From: Candidatus Zhuqueibacterota bacterium
GTDB lineage: Bacteria; Zhuqueibacterota; Zhuqueibacteria; Zhuqueibacterales; Zhuqueibacteraceae
Assembly (NCBI GenBank): GCA_022616415.1
Contig: JAKEEU010000419.1
Location: 1 to 38,703 of the forward strand
Direction of reading: 5' to 3'
DNA length: 38,703 bases
In this document: positions 1 through 9,000 of the stretch, piece after piece
How the letters are laid out: every line of letters begins with the position of its first letter
Numbering within the stretch: position 1 is the stretch's first letter
Position numbers and translations under genes: made by a program
Notes under the pieces: generated by a model
The model's input: the letters and a program-made list of their open reading frames with translations, nothing else
Databases searched by the model: none
What the model was told of the DNA's origin: nothing

Positions 1-1
1 A

Positions 2-124
2 TTCAAGAAAGAAAAAGAACTTACGAACGATTATAACGCTTCCGACTGGGAGCGCCAAAAATCCAAAAATGCTCGATCACAACCTGCGGAATGTAGGTTA
101 TATAATTACTATATAAGATTTTGA
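2..124 (+). CDS. possible 3' end of an unidentified gene (partial)
   Basis: One frame is open from the window edge to a TGA at 122-124, giving about 40 charged residues that include the motif NDYNASDWERQKSKN. It has no start inside the window, so it could be the tail of an upstream gene. It could also be chance, because the stretch is short. No family is recognised. The AT-rich stretch just before its stop (about 100-120) may hold the promoter of the Fic gene that follows. Confidence 0.25.
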   Translation, partial: FKKEKELTNDYNASDWERQKSKNARSQPAECRLYNYYIRF

Positions 125-146
125 AGTTCTCCCTTTGTCAATCTCT

Positions 147-1208
147 ATGCCACAAAACCGATTCGATAAGAGGTTGCAAAATCTGCCCACTACAATCTGG
201 AATAAAATTATCCAAATTGATGAGCTTAAAGGCCAATGGGCCGCCGGGGTGCAATTAGGTCCGCAGGTGCTTGGCAGGCTAAAAAAATCCGTTCTGGTGA
301 CGTCTACAGGCGCCTCGACCCGCATCGAAGGCGCGCGGCTCTCTGACGAAGACGTTGAAAAGCTCATGCGAGGCCTCGCTCTGCAAAAATTCCGTGATCG
401 TGACAAGCAGGAAGTAAAAGGATATTATGAGCTTCTGGAAAACGTGTTTGAATCATGGCAGCACATTCGCTTCTCAGAAAGCACGATCAAGCATTTCCAT
501 AAAGAGCTTTTAAAATACGTGGACAAAGACAAACTGCACCGAGGAGAGTATAAAAAGGGAGAAAATAAGGTGGAGATGATCGATGAAGCCGGCAGATCAG
601 TCGGCGTGCTTTTCGATACCACACCAGTTTATCTGACTCCGAAAGAGATGCAGGAATTAGTTGAATGGACGCGGGAAGCGCTTGAAAAAAATAAGCACCA
701 CCCTCTTCTGATTATTGGAAATTTTCTTGTTGAGTTTCTCCAAATTCATCCCTTTCAAGACGGCAATGGAAGGGTATCGCGAATTCTCACCAACCTTCTT
801 CTGCTTAGAGAAGGCTATTTCTACATGCCGTATGTCTCCCACGAAAAACTGATCGAGGACAATAAGCCTGATTACTACATGGCGCCCAGAAAGAGCCAGA
901 AGACATTGAAAAGTGGCAAGGAAAATATTACACCGTGGTTGGTTTTCTTTTTGGAGATCGTCCTCGTACAATCACGAATGGCGGTTGCGTTGTTCTCTAA
1001 AGAGCAGATTGAAAAACTGCTGTCTCCAAAGCAATTGGCCGTGTGGAGCTATCTGCAATCTGTTCAGGAAGCAGCGCCTCTGCAAATTTCACAGCATGCC
1101 AATGTTGCGCGCCCAACCGTGAACCAAGCTCTGGAAAAACTTCTGAGGCTTAAAAAAATCGAACGGCTGGGAATGGGTAGAAGCACAAGGTATCGAAAAA
1201 TCGAATAA
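147..1208 (+). CDS. Fic family protein (AMPylase type, class II) with C-terminal winged helix
   Basis: Fic domains usually transfer AMP from ATP to a hydroxyl side chain of a target protein. The core motif HPFQDGNGR is complete: the catalytic His codon is at 747-749, and the phosphate-binding DGNGR follows. The motif STRIEG near residue 60 matches the class II auto-inhibitory helix (S/T)xxxE(G/N), so the enzyme is probably self-inhibited. The last 65 residues read as a winged helix-turn-helix (LSPKQLAVWSYL, then ARPTVNQALEKLLRLKKI), an arrangement common in chromosomal Fic proteins and compatible with DNA binding. ATG 147 is preferred; a TTG four codons upstream (135) is the alternative, and neither has a clear Shine-Dalgarno. 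The gene seems to stand alone, with no antitoxin partner beside it. Confidence 0.9.
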   Translation: MPQNRFDKRLQNLPTTIWNKIIQIDELKGQWAAGVQLGPQVLGRLKKSVLVTSTGASTRIEGARLSDEDVEKLMRGLALQKFRDRDKQEVKGYYELLENVFESWQHIRFSESTIKHFHKELLKYVDKDKLHRGEYKKGENKVEMIDEAGRSVGVLFDTTPVYLTPKEMQELVEWTREALEKNKHHPLLIIGNFLVEFLQIHPFQDGNGRVSRILTNLLLLREGYFYMPYVSHEKLIEDNKPDYYMAPRKSQKTLKSGKENITPWLVFFLEIVLVQSRMAVALFSKEQIEKLLSPKQLAVWSYLQSVQEAAPLQISQHANVARPTVNQALEKLLRLKKIERLGMGRSTRYRKIE

Positions 1209-1303
1209 TTTATTTACGCTGAAATATTCCTTGTTTACATTCGGAATAAATTGGCGTACGACGATTTCGTTTTTCATTTTTAAAACTTAAGGAGGATGGG
1301 AAA

Positions 1304-2599
1304 ATGATGCTTGCTCGCCAAAAAAGTTGTGGAATAATCCTATTTTATTTTATACTTGTTGTCGCACTCGCAGCCCAAACCACCGAAACCATCGCCATCA
1401 AATGCGGCAAGCTGTTTGACGGCAAAAATGAGAGGCTGCTCGACAATCAAACCATCATCGTTCAAGGCAATCGCATCACTACAGTCGGGACGAACGTACC
1501 GATTCCTGCCAATGCCAAAGTGATTGACTTGAGCAAGGCCACGGTGCTGCCCGGCTTGATCGACACCCACACTCACATGTATTTGCACGACGGCGATTAC
1601 AACGACCAACTGTTGAAAGAGCAAATCGCGTATCGCGCCATTTACGCTTCGGTCAATGCGCGCCAAACGCTCGAGGCCGGCTTCACCACCATTCGCGATC
1701 TCGAAACCGAGGGCGCGATGTATGCCGATGTGGCGCTGCGCGATGCCATCAATAACGGCGTAGTGCCGGGACCGCGCATGCAGGCCTCGACGCGCTCGCT
1801 CGGCATCACCGGCGGTTACTCGCCGTATGGCTTCTCGCCGGAAGTGCCGATGGTTTACGGCGCGCAAATCGCCGACGGCGTCGAGGGCGTGCGTTTGGCA
1901 ACACGCGAGCAAATCAAATACGGCGCGGACGTCATCAAAATTTACATCGACCATCGCCGCGGCCGCAGCCTGGCCGGCGACTCGCTCACCGGCTTTCCAA
2001 CTTTCACGCTGGAAGAGACGAAAGCTATTGTCGAAGAGGCGACGAAAGTCGGCATCAAAGTCGCCGCGCACGCTTACACGAGTGTTGCCGCGCAAACTGC
2101 CATAAATGCCGGCTGCACTTCCATCGAGCACGGTTTGTATCTCGACGAGGCAACGTTCCGCTTGATGGCGCAAAAAGGCTGCTACTGGGTGCCGACGATG
2201 ATCGCTTATTTGCGCGGCTTGGAAAATCCCAACGCTACGCCGACGGCGCGGAAGATGAGTGAGGGCACGACGCAGCGCCATAAAGCCACGTTTCAGCGCG
2301 CGCTCAAAATTCCCGGGCTCAAAATCGCGTTCGGCAGCGATCTCACCGGCGCGCACGGCACCAACGCCCGCGAGCTGGAAGTGATGGTGCGTTACGGCAT
2401 GGCGGCGCTGGCGGCGCTGAAGTCCGCCACGGCCGTCGCGGCCGACCTGCTCGGCTGGCAAAATCAGATTGGCAGCATCGAAACCAACAAGCTCGCGGAC
2501 ATCATTGCGGTGAGCGGAAATCCTTTGGCGGACATCACCGAGCTGCAGCGCGTAAAGTTCGTGATGAAAGATGGAAAAGTGGTGAAGAATACTTTTTGA
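1304..2599 (+). CDS. secreted metal-dependent amidohydrolase (imidazolonepropionase/prolidase-like)
   Basis: This is an exported TIM-barrel hydrolase of the amidohydrolase superfamily. A signal peptide covers about residues 1-25 (a hydrophobic run ending in ALAAQT). Metal ligands can be read in order: HTH at residues 89-91 inside GLIDTHTHM, a Lys in DVIKIYID (K212, candidate carboxylated lysine), H256 in AAHAYTS, H276 in SIEHG and D346 in FGSDLTG. The C-terminal strand (NKLADIIAVSGNPLADI) is typical of the family. A strong TAAGGAGG at 1288-1295 sits 8 nt before ATG 1304; ATG 1307 is the next choice. The substrate cannot be told; similar enzymes cleave dipeptides containing proline or other cyclic amides. 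The gene ends just before a perfect palindrome that may end its transcript. Confidence 0.88.
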   Translation: MMLARQKSCGIILFYFILVVALAAQTTETIAIKCGKLFDGKNERLLDNQTIIVQGNRITTVGTNVPIPANAKVIDLSKATVLPGLIDTHTHMYLHDGDYNDQLLKEQIAYRAIYASVNARQTLEAGFTTIRDLETEGAMYADVALRDAINNGVVPGPRMQASTRSLGITGGYSPYGFSPEVPMVYGAQIADGVEGVRLATREQIKYGADVIKIYIDHRRGRSLAGDSLTGFPTFTLEETKAIVEEATKVGIKVAAHAYTSVAAQTAINAGCTSIEHGLYLDEATFRLMAQKGCYWVPTMIAYLRGLENPNATPTARKMSEGTTQRHKATFQRALKIPGLKIAFGSDLTGAHGTNARELEVMVRYGMAALAALKSATAVAADLLGWQNQIGSIETNKLADIIAVSGNPLADITELQRVKFVMKDGKVVKNTF

Positions 2600-2637
2600 G
2601 CTTTGATTATTTTGTACAATTCAAAAATTTTTTCCCC

Positions 2638-2697
2638 CCAACGGATGAATTAAGACCAACGGATAAACACATCCGTTGGTCTTAATTCATCCGTTGG
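2638..2697. repeat. perfect 27-bp inverted repeat with 6-nt loop
   Basis: The arms at 2638-2664 and 2671-2697 are exact reverse complements over 27 bases, with AAACAC as the loop. Each arm holds CCAACGGAT twice, 9 nt apart. The element lies between the amidohydrolase stop and the SpoIID-like gene. It could act as a terminator, although no U-tract follows on the plus strand, or it could be a small dispersed palindromic element. CCAACGGAT also occurs at the edges of the repeats near 25973 and 32898. Confidence 0.85.
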
Positions 2698-2732
2698 AGA
2701 GTTTTTGCTAATACTTTACTATCAAACGACCG

Positions 2733-4364
2733 ATGACTCGACGACTCGTTTTCCACAGCTTGTTGATTCTCTTGTCTATGTTGTTTGCCTGTCTTGGGCC
2801 ACCCCCTCCTCACATGGGAAGTGATCCCATCGTGCGGATCGGCTTGATGCAGAACCTGGCAACCGTGCGTTTTCAAACGCCGGACAAACTCTCACTTGCT
2901 CATCCGAAAGGCCGCCTTATCGCGCGCGACGTGCCGGGGCAAAGCTGGCAGGTGACTATCAAACGCTTCGAGCCGGCCCGGATTGAGTATCGTCTGCTCG
3001 TGATCTCGACCAGGAATAAAGATGAGGCCAAGGCGATGGCAGACAAAGTAACGGATGCCGGCGTGTCGCCCAAAATGATCGAAGAACGTCCGGATTACGA
3101 TCGCTTGTGGGTGGCGCAGAATGCGACAAATATTTACAAGGTCGTGTTGCGCGAGAAATTTACCACCCGCGAAGCCGCGCTCGCCAAACAAAAAGAACTC
3201 GCTGAAAAAATTCAAACCGAGCTTTGGGAGATGGTCAGGAAACCGGCGCAGGGAACTTTGGAGCTGAAAAATTTGGACAACGGCAAAACCTACCAGCTTC
3301 CCAATGGCTTTCAGGTGATCGCCGATCGCGTTGGCTTATCGAATGTTGCCGTCGGCGCCGGATTCCATTGGGAGGGCAGCGAGAATCGCGTTTATCGCGG
3401 TCGCGTGGAGTTTTTCATCGATCGTTTCGGCAAATTGACGGCCGTGAATATTCTGCCGATCGAAGACTATGTTGCCGGCGTGGTGCCGTCGGAGATGCAC
3501 CATGGCTTTCCACCCGAGGCCTTGAAAGCGCAGGCGGTGGCGGCGCGCAATGAGATTTTTTCCAAAGTTGGAACGCGCCATCTTGAAGATAATTTCGATC
3601 TGTGCGCGGACGTGCACTGCCAGGTTTTTAGCGGCATCAACCGGCAAACCGCGAACACCGATAGAGCCGTGAAGGAGACCACGGGGATGGTGATGAAAGT
3701 GGACGGCGCCGTCATCGACGCAAATTATGCCAGTGTCTGCGGCGGGCAAACGGAAAACAATGAGAACGTTTGGAACGGTTTGCCCCGGCCTTATCTGCGC
3801 GGCATTTTCGACGGGAATGGCCGGCCCGATCTGCTGGGAAATTCGTTGATGGATGAAAATACTTTGCTGCGGTGGGTGACGACCAGGCCGGGGGTTTATT
3901 GCAATACCTTGCAAGGCGAAATTCCCGCGGCGATGGAATACACCAAAAAATATTTTCGTTGGGAGATCAATTACCCGCGGCAGGAATTGCAGGATTTGAT
4001 TCGCAAACGCACCGGCGAAGATTTCGGCGATTTGCAGGATCTCGTGCCGCTGGCGCGCGGCGTGTCCGGACGCTTGATGCGATTGCGCGTGATCGGCACC
4101 AAAAAAATTTTTGAAATCAACCGCGAGCTGGCGATCCGGCAAGCGCTGGCCGACAAAACGTTGTGGAGCGCTTGCATTGCGATTCAAAAATCCGGCATCG
4201 ACCGCAACCGCCTGCCGGCGAGCTTCAAAATTCTCGGCGCCGGCTGGGGCCACGGCGTCGGTATGTGCCAAACCGGGGCGGCGATATTGGCGTTGCGCGG
4301 CCGAAACTTCGCGCAGATCCTGCAACACTATTACACCAACGTGAAGCTCGATAAAGAATATTGA
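2733..4364 (+). CDS. SpoIID/LytB domain lipoprotein (amidase enhancer-like)
   Basis: SpoIID/LytB domains are lytic transglycosylases or amidase enhancers that act on peptidoglycan glycan strands. The first 20 residues form a lipoprotein-type signal (SLLILLSMLFAC), so the product is probably tethered to a membrane. Residues 80-165 look like a SPOR-like pair of alpha/beta repeats. The SpoIID core follows: VVPSEM with Glu254, then EALKAQAVAARNE, then CADVHCQVFSG and YASVCGGQTEN. The C-terminal signature GWGHGVGMCQTGA includes His507 and Cys512. At 543 residues it is longer than the Bacillus homologue, because of the N-terminal part and an insert around residues 350-450. Start ATG 2733 lacks a good ribosome site, and the hairpin at 2638-2697 lies just upstream. 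This is a stand-alone gene with no sporulation genes nearby. Confidence 0.88.
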   Translation: MTRRLVFHSLLILLSMLFACLGPPPPHMGSDPIVRIGLMQNLATVRFQTPDKLSLAHPKGRLIARDVPGQSWQVTIKRFEPARIEYRLLVISTRNKDEAKAMADKVTDAGVSPKMIEERPDYDRLWVAQNATNIYKVVLREKFTTREAALAKQKELAEKIQTELWEMVRKPAQGTLELKNLDNGKTYQLPNGFQVIADRVGLSNVAVGAGFHWEGSENRVYRGRVEFFIDRFGKLTAVNILPIEDYVAGVVPSEMHHGFPPEALKAQAVAARNEIFSKVGTRHLEDNFDLCADVHCQVFSGINRQTANTDRAVKETTGMVMKVDGAVIDANYASVCGGQTENNENVWNGLPRPYLRGIFDGNGRPDLLGNSLMDENTLLRWVTTRPGVYCNTLQGEIPAAMEYTKKYFRWEINYPRQELQDLIRKRTGEDFGDLQDLVPLARGVSGRLMRLRVIGTKKIFEINRELAIRQALADKTLWSACIAIQKSGIDRNRLPASFKILGAGWGHGVGMCQTGAAILALRGRNFAQILQHYYTNVKLDKEY

Positions 4365-4538
4365 CCCGGCGATTTGATCATTCGCTTCAGAAAGATTTTA
4401 TACACCCACCCAAGCCGAGGCGGTAAAACTTACATTATTTTTTTAGCGCTGTATTTTCAGGTCCGGACTCCATTCCCATTCCCTCCTGCTAAGTTCAATA
4501 GAATTTCATCTTTCCTCGTTAAGATTTTTTAGTTAATG

Positions 4539-4556
4539 TTGGCATTGATCTTGCAA
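4539..4556 (+). promoter_or_regulatory. candidate sigma-54 (-24/-12) promoter
   Basis: The sequence TTGGCATTGATCTTGCAA contains TGGCA (4540-4544) and TTGCA (4551-4555), with the invariant GG and GC separated by exactly 10 nt. This matches the sigma-54 consensus TGGCAC-N5-TTGCA/T with one change. A small ORF with a ribosome site begins about 65 nt downstream. A sigma-54 activator is encoded at 26115-27626. No upstream activator site was identified in 4365-4538, which otherwise holds nothing recognisable. Confidence 0.6.
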
Positions 4557-4621
4557 GTTCTGGGCATAGTCAGAAGCGGGCATTCTGAGGCCTGGACAAG
4601 GATCAAACGGAGACCATGCTT

Positions 4622-4864
4622 ATGTTGCAAAGATACCAAGTGGACGATCGGAAGATCGAGAAAATATCAAGGCAGGATAACGCACAACGCATGTATCTCG
4701 AAGCCTATCGCTTTTCTCTCGATTTGTGTGAGAATGCGGAAATCGCCCAAAAAGTGGCGTCGCGTTTCCTGGAAAGTATGGTAGTGAATGAACAATCTTC
4801 GCCGGTATCCGATTGTGGAAAGCCCGGAGCTGTTGCTTTCCCTGCCGTGGCAATACTTTGCTGA
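4622..4864 (+). CDS. small ORF of unknown function downstream of the sigma-54-type promoter
   Basis: An 80-residue frame begins at ATG 4622, with CGGAG at 4608-4612 giving good spacing. ATG 4616 is a second possible start. The N-terminal two thirds (YLEAYRFSLDLCENAEIAQ) is a charged, helix-prone stretch that faintly resembles the region 2 helix of ECF sigma factors. This likeness is too weak to name a family. The C-terminal part is less protein-like, so the end may be frameshifted. The combination of promoter, leader and ribosome site is the main reason to keep it. Confidence 0.35.
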   Translation: MLQRYQVDDRKIEKISRQDNAQRMYLEAYRFSLDLCENAEIAQKVASRFLESMVVNEQSSPVSDCGKPGAVAFPAVAILC

Positions 4865-5075
4865 TCGTGAGAAAGTCATTTCTTAAGCCGATCAGATTGA
4901 TGAATTGATGAAAATTCACTTGTGCCATATTCAAGAAGCGCGGCCCGCCGGCGAAAACCACCTATGGTTTCAGCCGCCGGCCGGTGATTCCCTTTATCCA
5001 AGTCAAAGTGATGGTCATGGACGACACACAATTGGTCTTGGGAGGCGGCCTGACATTTTGAGTTAACTATAACAC
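4865..5075 (+). other. short region with a weak 52-codon ORF
   Basis: Between the small ORF and the LysM gene there is an open frame from ATG 4908 to TAA 5064-5066, starting MKIHLCHIQEARPAGENHL. No ribosome site or family is seen. It may be a decayed gene or a noncoding leader. A GC-rich inverted pair lies around 4950-4985. Nothing else is recognised. Confidence 0.2.
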
Positions 5076-5088
5076 AAGGAGGTGTGTG

Positions 5089-5868
5089 ATGAAAAAGATT
5101 TTCTTGACCTTGTTTTTTGCCGCCGGTATTTTCGTGCTGTGGTCGCACGGCGAAATGGTTTGGAGCAATCGCCGGTTTCTTGATGAGCCGCGGGTTCACA
5201 AGATTGAAAAAGGCGAGTATCTCAGCCGCTTGGCGCAGCAGTATTATGGCGACCCGCAACGCTGGCGCGAATTGGCGCTGATCAACCGCGCCCCCAATCC
5301 GAACCACGTCGAAGTCGGTGAGAAGATTTTCGTTCCGGCTGCCAACGTGGTTGCAGAGATTGGCCGCGCGCGAACCTTGACCAAGGTCAATGCGCTCGTC
5401 AATGATCAGGAGAAGTTGACGCGCGAGCCGTCCCAACCGCTAACCGAAACCGCTCCGGCCACGACACCGACACCATCTGGTGAAGCCACGACTGGAAATG
5501 GGACGGCCGAACCGGTCGCGCCGGTTGAGGGAACGCCGGCGCCAATCGCCATTGAGCCGGTCGCAAACGAAACCAGCTTCCCGTGGTTATGGATTGCTCT
5601 GAGCGCCGTCGTGTTTGCGCTCGCCGGGTTCATCATTTATCGCTGGCGTCAAAATGCCGAGCCAAAGGTGAATTTCACAGTCAAGCCCAAAGAGAACAGT
5701 TTCGACGATTTTCTCAATCGCCGGCACTACGGCGAGAGCGGGCCGATCAAAGCGCAGCCTGCCGATCAAAAGAAGGAAGATGATGAGGAAACCAAAGACA
5801 AGGACACCGGCAGCGACGATTTTCGCAGCCGCCGAAAATACGACGAAAGCATAACCGCCACAAACTGA
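5089..5868 (+). CDS. LysM domain membrane protein
   Basis: LysM modules bind N-acetylglucosamine in peptidoglycan. An N-terminal hydrophobic segment (LTLFFAAGIFVLWS) acts as signal or anchor. One LysM follows at about residues 35-85 (YLSRLAQQYYGDPQRWRELA, then VEVGEKIFVP). A Pro/Thr-rich linker spans about residues 110-160, and a second membrane helix (WLWIALSAVVFALAGFIIY) lies near residue 170. The highly charged tail carries the same motif twice: DDFLNRRHYGES and DDFRSRRKYDES. AAGGAGG at 5076-5082 is 6 nt from ATG 5089, which makes this start better than GTG 5086. The domain order suggests a periplasmic wall-binding part and a cytoplasmic tail. Partner unknown. Confidence 0.82.
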   Translation: MKKIFLTLFFAAGIFVLWSHGEMVWSNRRFLDEPRVHKIEKGEYLSRLAQQYYGDPQRWRELALINRAPNPNHVEVGEKIFVPAANVVAEIGRARTLTKVNALVNDQEKLTREPSQPLTETAPATTPTPSGEATTGNGTAEPVAPVEGTPAPIAIEPVANETSFPWLWIALSAVVFALAGFIIYRWRQNAEPKVNFTVKPKENSFDDFLNRRHYGESGPIKAQPADQKKEDDEETKDKDTGSDDFRSRRKYDESITATN

Positions 5869-5948
5869 GTTTTCAGCTCAAGCAAATCCTGGCGGAATAA
5901 TTCGTCTGAATTGGGTTGGTTGGCCGGATTTCGCTTCCTGCTAGATGA

Positions 5949-6069
5949 AGAAAGCCCCTGCTCCTCTTGGATAGGATTCCAGAGAAGGCAGGGGCTTTCT
6001 GTAATATCTAAAGAAAGGGGCGTGTGGACTTTCTAGTTCACACGCGCATTGCGGACAAGAATGTCCGCA
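5949..6069. terminator. three-hairpin region between convergent genes
   Basis: Three inverted repeats lie between the LysM gene (plus) and the amylase (minus). A 13-bp stem has arms 5949-5961 and 5988-6000 (AGAAAGCCCCTGC and its complement). A 7-bp stem has arms 6020-6026 and 6039-6045. An 8-bp stem has arms 6050-6057 and 6062-6069, with a 4-nt loop. Position and symmetry suggest a bidirectional terminator; the U-tracts are weak. Confidence 0.6.
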
Positions 6070-6088
6070 CTCCCTCTTGTTCATGTTT

Positions 6089-9000
6089 TTATCGTACAAC
6101 CGCCATCTTTCTCACCGCTACTTCGCTGCCAGCCTCCAGCCGCAGCAAATAAATCCCGCTTCTCACCAATTCTCCAATCGAATTCCGGCCGTTCCAAATC
6201 AGTGTGTGCGTTCCGGCTGACATTTTTTGCTGGACGAGAATGGCTACTTCTTCTCCGAGCAAGTTGAAAATGCGCAGTTTCACCTCGGCTTGGCGCGGCA
6301 GCTCGAAACGGATCGTCGTTTCGGGATTTCCCCCGCTAAGAGCGGGGCGTTGCGCGCCGTTTGAGAAGGGGTTAGGAAAATTTTGATGCAAAGTGAACTG
6401 CTGAGGGATCGACGCGTTTTTGTTCTCTTCAACGCGCGTCGGAATGTCAGGCACCGTGATCGATTTGGGTTCATTGGCAACAATATAAACGACTGTGCCG
6501 TACGCCGGCAGGTTGAGCGATAATGTAGCACTGCCAGAGGCATCTGCCATAATCGTGTTGGCAACACCAGTCAACAATTCGCTCAGGACCATGCTTTTTC
6601 CAGCCGTGATGCCCCCGCTAAAATCAACAGTTGAAGCATTGAGCGTGACCGTCACATTTCGGGTTGCGCTGCTGAAGTTTACAGCGCCTATGGCATTTTC
6701 ATCAGTAAGAGGCCGCGAGAAAACATAAACGTCATTGTTAGCTTGATTGAGACGGATTAGTCGCTGCGTCCAGAATGCCGGAAAGCCCGCGCGAACGTAG
6801 CAAAGTTTTTGATAAAAATTCTGTACTACGGATTTGTCCGGATCATTAAAATTGACTTTGCCGCGTTTGCCGTCAAAATCGCCGATGCCGTTGCCGAACC
6901 CCACCTCTTGTCCGGCGTAAACCATGGGAATACCGGGAGCCATAAAAAGCGTTGCCGCATAAGGCACGGTTTGTTGAATGCTGCCGGCGAGAAGCGCCAA
7001 GCGGGACTCGTCATGATTTTCCAAAAACCGGAAGAAATAGCTGTTCGGGCCGGGATAAAAATTATTATTGAAAACTTTGTCGTGAATTCGCGAAGCGTTG
7101 CTGGTCAAAATGTTGCCGGCGCGAAAACCGTCGAAATACAGCGGCCAATCGTAGCCGGAATCCACCCCGCCGTTGCCATCGGCGTAAATGCGCTCCGTTC
7201 CGAAGCCGACGCCGCTGTCTTCCGCCAGCAGCCAAATATCCGGCTTGATGTGCTTCAGCGCTTCTCGCACTGGCACGCCCATTTCGTTTTCACTGCCGTT
7301 GCCATTGTTTGCCCGGCGCGCCGGCCCCCAATACACGTCGAAGCGGAAGCCGTCGGCGCTCATCTCGTTGATCCAGAATTTATACACCTCGATCATATAC
7401 AGCCGCGCATCGAGATCGGCCCAATAGTAGTTGATGATCTCTTCGCTAAAGCCGTCGTAATAAACAAAAAGGCCGTTGTTGCTGAGGCGTTCCGGCAAAT
7501 TGGGCCGGTAATTGCCATTATTGATTAGGTTGTGCTGATAATAACTCCAGTAACGCGAATGCTCCCGATGGGTTCGAATGTCGGCGGCAAACGGATGCGC
7601 CTGGCTGGTGTGATTGGGCGTAATGTCGAGCACGACGCGTATCCCGAGCTGATGAGCGCGATCCACGAAAGCGAGAAAATCATCGTTCGTTCCATACTCC
7701 GGCGCGACTCGATAAAAATCCACGATGTCATATCCTGCACCGACAACATCGATGGTAAAATTATTATCCATAACCGGCATCAGCCAGATCACGTTGTAGC
7801 CCATTGCCTGAATATAATTTAACCGGTTGGCCGCCGCTTTCAGAGTGCCCTCAGGCGTGAAAGAATGAATAAAAATTTCATAAACACGCGCTTGTTTCAC
7901 CCACGCCGGATTGCTCTTGAGCGTCGCCGGAATCACCTGGCCGGTTGAGGTCACGGTCACGAATTGCCGCGTGCGGTCACTGTTGCCATCCGGGTCGCGC
8001 GCCGTTAAAGTGAAATAATATTCTCCCGGCGTTTGGGGTTTGGCAACCGCGATCACGGCTTCAGCCGAGTTATTGATGCCGAGGGTTTGGGGATTGGCCG
8101 CATCTTCCTGCCAGTTGAACGTGAGCGGCTGGCTGTCCGGATCGGTGCTTTGCACGGCCCGCAAAGTGAGCTGAGCTCCAGCCGTGTCAAAGGTAATGAC
8201 CGCAAAGGGCGCGTGATTGACCTTGCGCATGATGCGGATAGCCTGTGAAGTCTCGATCACGCCGCCAACCAGCGCTCGCACATTGAAAATATTATCCCCT
8301 TCGAGCAAAGACATCGTTGTATCGAATTTACCGTTGCGCACCGTGATCGCCCAACTCTCGGCGACACGAAGCAAAGTCGCCGCGCGCACCGTGCTGTCCG
8401 GCGTGCCGTTCGCTTGCAAAATTTCGCCACGAATCGGCCAGCTCGTTTTCCAAGTCTCTGCCGGTTGCGTGAAAATTTGCACGGGATCAGCCTGTACGGT
8501 GAAGCGAGTGGTATCGGAGCTGATCGTATTTGCCAGCGTGCGGGCCAGGAGAATAAGTTGGTGTGTGCCATTCGATAGCGGCACCGCCGGCGTGAAATTA
8601 AATTTCTTGGCGCTCTCGTCGTAACCGGCGCCGACATGCGTGTATTCAACATTGTCAAGCTTGACTACGATCGATGCAGTGTCGACGCGCGTTTTGGTTG
8701 AGGGGAAAATATAGGCCGTGATCAAGGGTTGGCGCGTTTTGACCACGCCGGAGACCGAATTGGGCAAGAGATAGTGGATCGTGGGATTGCGAACGTATAA
8801 AAATGAATTGTCATTGTCGCGGCTGTTTTTGCGTGGGTTCAATGGATCACTTCTCCACCCCGTATTGGCTCCGTTCTCGTTTATTTTGTATTGATACGCG
8901 CCGGAAACGCCACCGTTCGGTTGGCCGCCGACGCGCAACCGCACGGTCTTGACCCAGTTTCCACTCGCGGCATCGAAATTCATGCGGGACGGCGCATTCG

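Noticed and set aside
1340..2461. Long minus-strand open frame (373 codons) opposite the amidohydrolase
   Set aside because: It is rich in Arg, Ala and His without domains and lies opposite a clear gene with a strong ribosome site; shadow of GC-rich codons.
3336..4328. Minus-strand open frame opposite the SpoIID gene
   Set aside because: No motif and typical shadow composition; the plus strand has all SpoIID motifs.
4622..4864. ECF sigma factor
   Set aside because: Only one short helix resembles region 2; there is no region 4 and the length is too small.
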